This document shows, piece after piece, positions 17,201 to 21,808 of a stretch of 21,808 nucleotides of DNA; the stretch's first letter is position 1, and every line of letters begins with the position of its first letter. The DNA comes from Anaerolineae bacterium. Lineage in GTDB: Bacteria > Chloroflexota > Anaerolineae > Anaerolineales > Villigracilaceae. The notes under the pieces are model-generated. The model was not told the origin of the DNA, ran no database searches, and saw only the letters and a list, made by a program, of their open reading frames with translations. Both the position numbers and the translations under genes were made by a program. The stretch covers positions 1-21,808 of the forward strand of contig JAFLCF010000062.1 of assembly GCA_017303735.1 (NCBI GenBank). Direction: 5' to 3'.

Positions 17201-17669
17201 CTTCTCGGCTCGCGCGCTGGATCGAGGTTTTGCAGGCGCGCTCGTGAGTTTAGCGCGCCATTCTCCCGAACAACTCACGCCCGCGCTGGGAGCAGGGAAT
17301 CTTAAGTCCGTCCGCGCAGATCTTGAACAAAATTTATTACGTGCCTTCCAAAACCGCGTATACCAACAACAATTTGCAGACGAAGATGAATTACAGGAGC
17401 GTCTGCGCAGTGTTCAAAATCGGGTGGTGGATTTGTTGGATTCCTGGCAGAGTATCGTGGATTATTATCAAAATGACGGTGTACAGTTGCAATACCAGCG
17501 CTATGAACTGCTTCAACCGCGTCCGCTGCTCCATGAAATGCTCGAGAAAAATTTTGAAACAGAACATCATAAGAAATTCCGAGTTAATCGTTCCATGCGG
17601 GACGTGGAACCGGACGTAAATCTCTTCCTCAAAGACTTGAACGGAAGAGAAGTGGAGAGTAGCGAATGA
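14271..17669 (+). CDS. drmA: DrmA, DISARM core helicase
   Basis: This 1132-residue superfamily 2 helicase carries FFPTGGGKTE (433-442, Walker A), DELH (675-678, Walker B variant), STAT after the DELH helix, ATNMISVGLDIP and QATSRIGR (motifs V-VI). A four-cysteine zinc element interrupts the helicase core: C561-x2-C564 and C589-x4-C594. The acidic N-terminal region is about 80 residues long and precedes the helicase part by several hundred residues. In known DISARM, DrmA forms a complex with DrmB that loads on DNA with a 5' single-strand end and is gated by an internal trigger loop. The ATG has AAGGATG about ten bases upstream. The stop overlaps the drmB start as ATGA, indicating translational coupling. 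Length and motif order fit the family well. Confidence 0.93.
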   Translation: MPSKKEEKEIPTSKDVREKLVEALKLDLVGPWADHAFADEQLSSRNRPSAWYLTGFLIPSGMPPEKSADADEDDDFNEVPESTGEREESTEERKAAKKGFLPSSMGLSFLVHKDTRSLEVIVRWADYVLVKSEEADEKSETIWQRKQKESFVTVWLSGSKEPVVHNVPESHGLQLNIVERKILAERLEDQIPAGTRSVSVFLVNRRTPNPDTPDLAFAFQTEIDVRSEQPFVPRPDLRGSQSQDWDDTVSDLHYADTPEYATGHGVSAGWDVEDNECRRLYTAWIPTTEVLQTKTVNIPNVELSMDVLGELKDGPAVHQALDALVVQYRKWIKDQRESLQISDGTRRDTAIELLRLAGVAAGRIERGIDILATNAEALDAFRVANRSVARALRQRLKLAEPKWRAFQLAFMLLNIAGLADPFDVNRDTVDLLFFPTGGGKTEAYLGLAAFAMVLRRLRHQDEHGVAGAGVTVIMRYTLRLLTLDQLSRAAGLVCALELEREKDTTRYGTWPFEIGLWVGKAATPNIMGHKGDGRSDTARTKVNQFKADPRSKPSPIPLENCPWCGTRFTPNSFDLQPNSDQPSELRIVCSNFECDFARDHPLPIVAVDEPLYKRLPAFLIATVDKFASLPWVGQSGALLGGADRYDVNGFYGAAEPGKGTRLANPLPPPDLIIQDELHLISGPLGTMAGLYEAAIESLCMREIDGKSIRPKIVASTATVRRAQDQVQALFGRSGTQVFPPPGPDRRDSFFAKMMSADEVPARLYLGIAAQGRNPKVVMRKAWLALMGAAERAYRDAGGNRNKENPADPYMTVLGYFNSLRELGGARRILEEEVQNTVKDYGKRKRLNESVGLFHDRKSFTEVLELTSRVSTDKVAEARRRLESPFHDAQHVDCAIATNMISVGLDIPRLGLMVVLGQPKSHSEYIQATSRIGRDDKKPGLVVTILNTHKPRDRSHYERFRHYHETFYRTVEVGSVTPFSARALDRGFAGALVSLARHSPEQLTPALGAGNLKSVRADLEQNLLRAFQNRVYQQQFADEDELQERLRSVQNRVVDLLDSWQSIVDYYQNDGVQLQYQRYELLQPRPLLHEMLEKNFETEHHKKFRVNRSMRDVEPDVNLFLKDLNGREVESSE

Positions 17670-19465
17670 GCCCAAAAGCACACGGACAACTCAGACGAGG
17701 TCAGGTCATCACCACCTATGGACCAGGCGCTATGATTGACCTGCCCAGGCATTCTGCCATCGTAGGCGGTCTGGATAGTTGGACCAATACCAACAACCTT
17801 GATCCAATTCTGGAACCTAGACTTGTTTCAAAATTACAAGTGATTACAGGTGTGAACGAGCCCAGACTCTATGCTCCACCGGTCGATTCAAACGACCCCA
17901 GCGACCCGGTAAAAAAGGGGATTGGAGCGTTTCGATTCCCTGAATGGTTTGTCGTCCAGTCCAGTGATGATGGTAATGCTGAACGCGGGCGCTCGCGCCG
18001 CCTTATCTCTCACAAGTACTTAGATGCCAAAGGACGTTTTGAGGGAAAACCTGTGGTACCAACGCGTTTTGTGCGCGCTTGTCCGCGGGGGCATGTTGAC
18101 GATTTGAACTGGTATCAATTTGTGCATGGCAAAGAGGATGCATGCCGGCGTCCGCTTTGGCTTGATGAACGCGGCACCAGCGGCGACTTGATAGATCTTG
18201 TAGTGCGGTGTGAGTGTGGAAAATCCCGCAGCCTATATGAGGCGACCCTTCTTGAAACAAATCCTCTTGATACCTGTCATGGAGAAAGACCCTGGTTGGG
18301 ACGGAATGCTAATGAGCCTTGTGGTATGCCAAGTCGTTTGCTAATTCGAACTGCCTCCAATGCTTATTTCCCGCAGGTATTCAGTGTTCTATCACTGCCA
18401 GACCGAGGTTTGGCTGCTGATGGTGTCGTTGCCGATCTTTGGGATGACTTACAAATTGTCGAAAGCACAGAGGATTTGGCACTCCTAAAAAGAAAACCAA
18501 GAATCGCAACCAGATTGTCTTCTTTTTCAGATGCTGAAGTTCTTGAAGCTATCCGAAAAGCAAAGAGTGGAAATGCGGAGGAACGCCCCGTCAAATTAGC
18601 CGAATTGGATGCTATCTTGGCGTGTCCTGAAGGCTTCGGAGACGATGTTCCAATTCATCCAGATTTTCATGCGCGCCGTCTCCCGGATCGAATTTGGCGC
18701 AAATCAACCATTTCCGACAATATTGAATCTGTGATTCAACTACATCGAATGCGCGAGGTTCTGGCGCTGATCGGTTTTACGCGCTTTGAGGCGATCACGC
18801 CAAATATTCAAGGGGAGTATGAGACTGATGTTGAAAGCGCACAAATTGCTCTCGAACCGCAGTGGTTTCCCGCTGTCGAAAATCGTGGAGAAGGTATCTT
18901 TATTCAACTACGTCCCGATTCTGTGCAGCGATGGCAAAATCGCCAAGTTGTAGAGGAACGCATTAATGCCCTTCGAACCGGGCATGTGCGTTGGGCGCAG
19001 GAACGGAAAAGCAACCGCGGATTTCCCGGAGGTCCGTATGTTCTACTGCACACCCTCTCCCACATTTTGATTCAATCCCTTGCAATGAACTGTGGCTATC
19101 CTGCTAGTTCCATCCGTGAGCGGATCTATTCTGATTTCATGAATGAACGTTATGGAATTCTTCTATACACCGGGAGTCCAGATGCAGAGGGAACGCTTGG
19201 CGGACTTGTTCAACAAGCGCGGCACATTGAAGATCATCTTGCACAGGCGTTGCGTATGAGCGCATTATGTTCCAACGACCCGATCTGTGCGCAGCATGAA
19301 CCCGGGGAAAGTATGGAAAAACGTTGGCTACATGGGGCGGCTTGTCATGGATGTGCTTTGGTGGCAGAGTCGTCATGTGAAATGCGCAATGACTACCTTG
19401 ACCGTGCGCTTGTTGTGCCGGTGATTGGTGTTTCAGATGCAGCTTTCTTTCAGGACTCACAATAA
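17666..19465 (+). CDS. drmB: DrmB, DUF1998 partner of DrmA
   Basis: This 599-residue protein begins with the family-typical GQLRRGQVITTYGPGAMIDLP and has a cysteine-rich middle part (C139 in CPRGHVDD, then CECGKS and CGMP further on) that looks zinc-binding. The C-terminal DUF1998 region contains GPYVLLHTLSHILIQSLA and a second cysteine cluster C535, C541, C560, C563 and C571. DrmB binds DrmA, and the pair senses incoming DNA. The ATG overlaps the drmA stop by four bases, and its own stop overlaps drmC as TAATG, so the three core genes are tightly coupled. No truncation or frameshift is seen. Confidence 0.93.
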   Translation: MSPKAHGQLRRGQVITTYGPGAMIDLPRHSAIVGGLDSWTNTNNLDPILEPRLVSKLQVITGVNEPRLYAPPVDSNDPSDPVKKGIGAFRFPEWFVVQSSDDGNAERGRSRRLISHKYLDAKGRFEGKPVVPTRFVRACPRGHVDDLNWYQFVHGKEDACRRPLWLDERGTSGDLIDLVVRCECGKSRSLYEATLLETNPLDTCHGERPWLGRNANEPCGMPSRLLIRTASNAYFPQVFSVLSLPDRGLAADGVVADLWDDLQIVESTEDLALLKRKPRIATRLSSFSDAEVLEAIRKAKSGNAEERPVKLAELDAILACPEGFGDDVPIHPDFHARRLPDRIWRKSTISDNIESVIQLHRMREVLALIGFTRFEAITPNIQGEYETDVESAQIALEPQWFPAVENRGEGIFIQLRPDSVQRWQNRQVVEERINALRTGHVRWAQERKSNRGFPGGPYVLLHTLSHILIQSLAMNCGYPASSIRERIYSDFMNERYGILLYTGSPDAEGTLGGLVQQARHIEDHLAQALRMSALCSNDPICAQHEPGESMEKRWLHGAACHGCALVAESSCEMRNDYLDRALVVPVIGVSDAAFFQDSQ

Positions 19466-20244
19466 TGGACGCCTTTCTCAACCTTTCACCTCATCTGCGT
19501 GAAAGGCTTGCTCATGCCTTGCAAGCCGGCTTGCTATCGAGACCATACACAAGCGTCTCTTTGCTGTCTGTCTTGGGAAATCCCCCATCAACAGAAGGTA
19601 TCCTGGCAGACTTACACGAATTGGACAGGTTAGGAGTTTCTGAGACCGCCGCCGCTTTATACATACGCGCCATAGACTCAGCCTTTGCCCGTGTCCAAAA
19701 ACCTGATTTAGTTTGGTCAGGACCAGAGGTGCCCGGGTTGCACGCTAGAGATACACGGCGTGTTTATGAGGAATTACTGGGGTCTGCGAAGCATTCCGTA
19801 TGGGCAAGCACATATGCTTTCTTTGATGGACCAAGAGCATTTGAAGTACTTGCACAGCGTATGGAAATTCTGCCGAATCTCCAGGTCACATTATTATTAA
19901 ATATACAAAGAAAAAGAGGGGATACTCGTGTCTCCGATCACCTTGTCCGTGCTTTTGCAGAGCACTTTTGGAGATACGACTGGCCAGGCAAAGTTCGTCC
20001 ACATGTGTATTATGACCCGCGCGCCCTTGAATTAGATGGTCCCGGGGGAGTTTTGCACGCAAAAGCAGTTGTAATTGATGACGAGCAAGTCTTTGTTACT
20101 TCTGCCAACTTAACGGAAGCCGCGTTAGATCGCAATATCGAAGTCGGACTGCTGGCTAAAGATCGCGCTTTGGCAGCCAATATGGCAGCTCATTTCCGCG
20201 GTTTAATTGATAAGGATTTATTACATTTGCTTCCAGGTGATTGA
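19465..20244 (+). CDS. drmC: DrmC, phospholipase D-fold protein
   Basis: This 259-residue protein has one complete HKD motif, HAKAVVID (H198, K200, D205), followed by SANLTEAALDRNIEVG, the usual continuation of the phospholipase D superfamily. A second HKD is not visible, so the active site would need a dimer, as in the Nuc-type nucleases. DrmC is the third core DISARM protein; in tested systems it is a predicted nuclease that is not always required. The N-terminal ~100 residues are helical and lack a signal peptide. Its start overlaps drmB (TAATG) and its stop overlaps the next gene (TGATG). Confidence 0.92.
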   Translation: MDAFLNLSPHLRERLAHALQAGLLSRPYTSVSLLSVLGNPPSTEGILADLHELDRLGVSETAAALYIRAIDSAFARVQKPDLVWSGPEVPGLHARDTRRVYEELLGSAKHSVWASTYAFFDGPRAFEVLAQRMEILPNLQVTLLLNIQRKRGDTRVSDHLVRAFAEHFWRYDWPGKVRPHVYYDPRALELDGPGGVLHAKAVVIDDEQVFVTSANLTEAALDRNIEVGLLAKDRALAANMAAHFRGLIDKDLLHLLPGD

Positions 20245-21086
20245 TGTCCCGAAACAAGCTCCTCACTCGTGAAAAGCGCAAAAGTCCGCTAGCTGTTTTG
20301 CAAAATAAAGAACGTATACGCACTAAATCAAGGCGTGTTACACCTGCGATGAAGCCGTTTGAAGATCATCCATTTTATAAGAACGTAATGAAGTATGCTG
20401 TTGTACCGTTATGGAAGGAAAATCAAAAGGCAAAACAGGCGGGAAAAGAAATCGAGAATCTTGAAGGCAGCCTGATGTATCACTTTCGTGTTTTTGAATA
20501 TGCGGGCTCGCTTTATGAGGGTTTGAAGCGTTTGCATGACATCCCTTTATTTATGCAACGAGGATTCAGTCTGTCATGGATGGACAAAATGAATCTTGCG
20601 CCACAAGAATGGTTTGTCTACAATTACTCCAATTACCGTGTCGTTGCAACAGGAATTTTCGACACTGCCTTGTTAGTCGCCAATGATGTTTTGGACATAA
20701 AAATAGAACCCAGGAATATCAACAGGAAATTCCTAAATCGCCCAGAGATTAAAGAAAACGGGCTTTTCGCTTCATTGGAAAAGATCGATCAAACTGTTGA
20801 ACAATTTAGAAAAGAGCGAAATAAATATGTCCACCGTAGCACCCGACCTGAAATTGATTTTGTAGATAATTTATATGCTTATCATCTTTTGCGAGAAGCA
20901 AAGGAAAAGGGATTTTACAAAGGAGATTTGCCCACTCCTAAAAAAGCAAATGCTTACTATAATGAAGAACGGGACAAAAAGACATCTGAAATACGAGCAG
21001 AAACCAAGAAAATATTTTCTGCTGTTATCGAATTCTTGGATGCTTTAAGTCCGGTCTACTTACGAAAAATTAAAGAACTTTCGTAA
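20244..21086 (+). CDS. HEPN-motif protein coupled to drmC
   Basis: This 280-residue protein starts at ATG 20244, overlapping the drmC stop as TGATG; a TTG three bases earlier is possible but less likely. Residues 192-197 read RNKYVH, a perfect match to the R-N-x3-H signature of HEPN ribonucleases, in a helical context (QFRKERNKYVHRSTRPE). A second long helix with many charged residues follows, and the protein is otherwise all-helical with a basic N-terminus (about 35 residues rich in K and R). HEPN proteins often cut RNA in abortive defence; others are inactive or act in toxin-antitoxin pairs. Its composition (about 40% GC in a sample line) is lower than that of drmA-drmC, so it may have joined the operon later. 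It is not one of the classical DISARM genes that I know. The family assignment rests on one motif plus fold impression. Confidence 0.65.
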   Translation: MSRNKLLTREKRKSPLAVLQNKERIRTKSRRVTPAMKPFEDHPFYKNVMKYAVVPLWKENQKAKQAGKEIENLEGSLMYHFRVFEYAGSLYEGLKRLHDIPLFMQRGFSLSWMDKMNLAPQEWFVYNYSNYRVVATGIFDTALLVANDVLDIKIEPRNINRKFLNRPEIKENGLFASLEKIDQTVEQFRKERNKYVHRSTRPEIDFVDNLYAYHLLREAKEKGFYKGDLPTPKKANAYYNEERDKKTSEIRAETKKIFSAVIEFLDALSPVYLRKIKELS

Positions 21087-21138
21087 TTTTTGGGTTCAAG
21101 CAAACTTGTATTAAGTTTCCTGTTTACAGAGAGTAAAG

Positions 21139-21237
21139 ATGGAACCAATCCCAGAAACAAAGGGGAAAGTTATGAATCAATCTTCTGCGAATCTAAATTT
21201 GGACAATTGGTTGAGTAATTATTACTGTCGGAAATAA
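21139..21237 (+). CDS. Possible 32-residue small protein downstream of the operon
   Basis: An in-frame pair of ATGs at 21139 and 21172 leads to a stop at 21235. The inner ATG has AAAGGGGAAAG just upstream, a good ribosome binding site, and would give 21 residues (MNQSSANLNLDNW then LSNYYCRK). No family is recognised. It may be a real short protein, a leader peptide or chance. The rest of 21087-21304 holds only the terminator listed separately. Confidence 0.2.
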   Translation: MEPIPETKGKVMNQSSANLNLDNWLSNYYCRK

Positions 21238-21265
21238 TATAATTGTTACAAACTTGCTTTAAAGC

Positions 21266-21295
21266 AAAAAGCCCCTGATTTTCAACCAATCAGGG
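21266..21295 (-). terminator. Rho-independent terminator of the DUF6011-like gene
   Basis: Read on the - strand, a perfect 8-base-pair stem CCCTGATT/AATCAGGG (21273-21295, 7-base loop) is extended by GC and followed by TTTTT (complement of 21266-21270). It lies about 10 bases past the stop of the minus-strand gene. On the + strand no T-run follows, so it is oriented for the minus gene. Confidence 0.75.
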
Positions 21296-21304
21296 ACCTG
21301 ATGT

Positions 21305-21733
21305 CTATATAAACCTGAACCTTACCAGGTATTGTTGCAGACGTTCATGTGAAATCACCCTTCCACTATAGTTTTCCTGCCATGAGCCATCTTCCAGCGG
21401 AGTGTACACCAGCGGCTTTCTCGCTGGCAACACCAAACCACATTGGAAGGGCAATCGGGTCTCAAACAATCGCCGGCGTTCCTCCCTGCGTCTGCGGAAC
21501 AACTCTCTCTTGTTCAGCCGCTTCTTTGGCAATTCACCCGTGAAAAGCGGTACTTGCACCTGGATTAGCGACTTATCAGAATAAGCCACGCGAGAACTTG
21601 GTTTGCTCTGGACACGAACACTTCTCCCAGATGTGGACGTAATCCCCGCACACTTGGGACCTATGCCGATTGCAATACTCCGGGGAGATTTCAACCGCCG
21701 ACCGCATTTTTTGCATCTTGGTTGTTTTTCCAT
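21305..21733 (-). CDS. DUF6011-like zinc-binding small protein
   Basis: This 142-residue protein opens with CKKCGRRLKSPRSIAIGIGP and continues KCAG, the CxxCGRxL...S...GxGPxC pattern typical of DUF6011-like zinc modules. These modules are often found in phage and mobile-element proteins of unknown function. The middle is very basic (KKRLNKRELFRRRREERRR) and may bind nucleic acid. The C-terminus has a hydrophobic/proline segment. A longer frame begins at 21772, but the ATG at 21733 has GGAGG (21743-21739 on the - strand) with a five-base spacer and gives an N-terminus right at the zinc motif, so I prefer it. It is convergent with the DISARM operon and not part of it. Its function is unknown. 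Confidence 0.7.
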   Translation of the reverse strand: MEKQPRCKKCGRRLKSPRSIAIGIGPKCAGITSTSGRSVRVQSKPSSRVAYSDKSLIQVQVPLFTGELPKKRLNKRELFRRRREERRRLFETRLPFQCGLVLPARKPLVYTPLEDGSWQENYSGRVISHERLQQYLVRFRFI

Positions 21734-21756
21734 CATAACCTCCATTACAGGATAGC

Positions 21757-21783
21757 GCAGTCCGGGCTGCACACCCGGACTGC
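21757..21783. repeat. Perfect 10-base-pair inverted repeat upstream of the DUF6011-like gene
   Basis: GCAGTCCGGG at 21757-21766 and CCCGGACTGC at 21774-21783 form a perfect GC-rich stem with a 7-base loop. On the - strand it ends about 14 bases before the GGAGG ribosome binding site of the convergent gene, so it would sit in that gene's leader. No T-run follows on either strand within the window, so a simple terminator is less likely than a regulatory hairpin or protein-binding site. Confidence 0.55.
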
Positions 21784-21808
21784 TGTCGTTTAGAAAAGCG
21801 ATACTTGA

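Noticed and set aside
5056..20244. BREX or an ordinary type I/III restriction system.
   Set aside because: The gene set and order (SNF2 helicase, adenine methylase, helicase with FPTGGGKT, DUF1998 protein, single-HKD phospholipase D protein) fit class 1 DISARM. There is no PglZ, BrxC or HsdS-type gene.
21273..21295. The 8-base-pair hairpin as terminator of the DISARM operon on the + strand.
   Set aside because: The T-run is only on the - strand side. On the + strand the stem is followed by GACCTGATG.
1..21808. CRISPR arrays, tRNA or rRNA genes, and insertion-sequence ends.
   Set aside because: No regularly spaced direct repeats, cloverleaf-like segments, rRNA signatures or transposase genes with terminal repeats were seen by eye. 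A computed search could still find weak cases.

Overview
This is a defence-island segment of a bacterial chromosome or large element. Nothing in the window fixes the taxon. Mixed base composition, TAATG/ATGA-type gene overlaps and the general look of the proteins would fit an environmental bacterium such as an Anaerolineae-type Chloroflexota, but that is only a guess. Composition changes along the window. Sample lines counted by hand give about 35% GC in the left cassette, about 50-62% in the central operon and about 40% in the last gene of that operon, so the window looks like a mosaic of separately acquired blocks.

Left block (1-4495). The 3' end of an unidentified gene, which may belong to a mobile element, lies at the edge (2-430). 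A clear sigma70-type promoter (TTGAAT-17 bp-TATAAT) follows and drives a compact three-gene cassette. It encodes a metallo-beta-lactamase-fold hydrolase (580-1689), one polypeptide joining E2-like, E1-like and JAB/JAMM domains (1707-3941), and a small membrane protein with four predicted helices (3989-4495). The layout recalls type II CBASS (Cap2 E1/E2 and Cap3 JAB enzymes beside an effector), but no CD-NTase is present. The hydrolase takes the cyclase position and ends in a C-terminal glycine. This cassette is the best candidate in the window for a little-described system.

Junction (4496-5055). No intact gene is convincing. There is a decayed reading frame with an in-frame stop, then a TATAAT box and a GC-rich leader with short hairpins.

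Central block (5056-21086). This is a class 1 DISARM operon on the + strand: drmD (SNF2-like helicase), drmMI (N6-adenine methylase), drmA (helicase), drmB (DUF1998) and drmC (phospholipase D fold). Two further genes are built into the transcription unit. A GmrSD-like DUF262-DUF1524 nuclease lies between drmMI and drmA, and a protein with a perfect HEPN RNase motif (RNKYVH) follows drmC with a TGATG overlap. A likely picture is that the methylase marks self DNA, DrmAB with DrmC and DrmD block unmodified incoming DNA, the DUF262 protein deals with modified DNA, and the HEPN protein is a possible RNA-targeting backup. The last two roles are inference. The target-recognition part of drmMI is far more AT-rich than the rest of the gene, which suggests a swapped specificity module.

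Right edge (21087-21808). A convergent small gene on the - strand encodes a DUF6011-like zinc-binding protein. It has a rho-independent terminator on its own strand and a strong perfect hairpin just upstream of its ribosome binding site.
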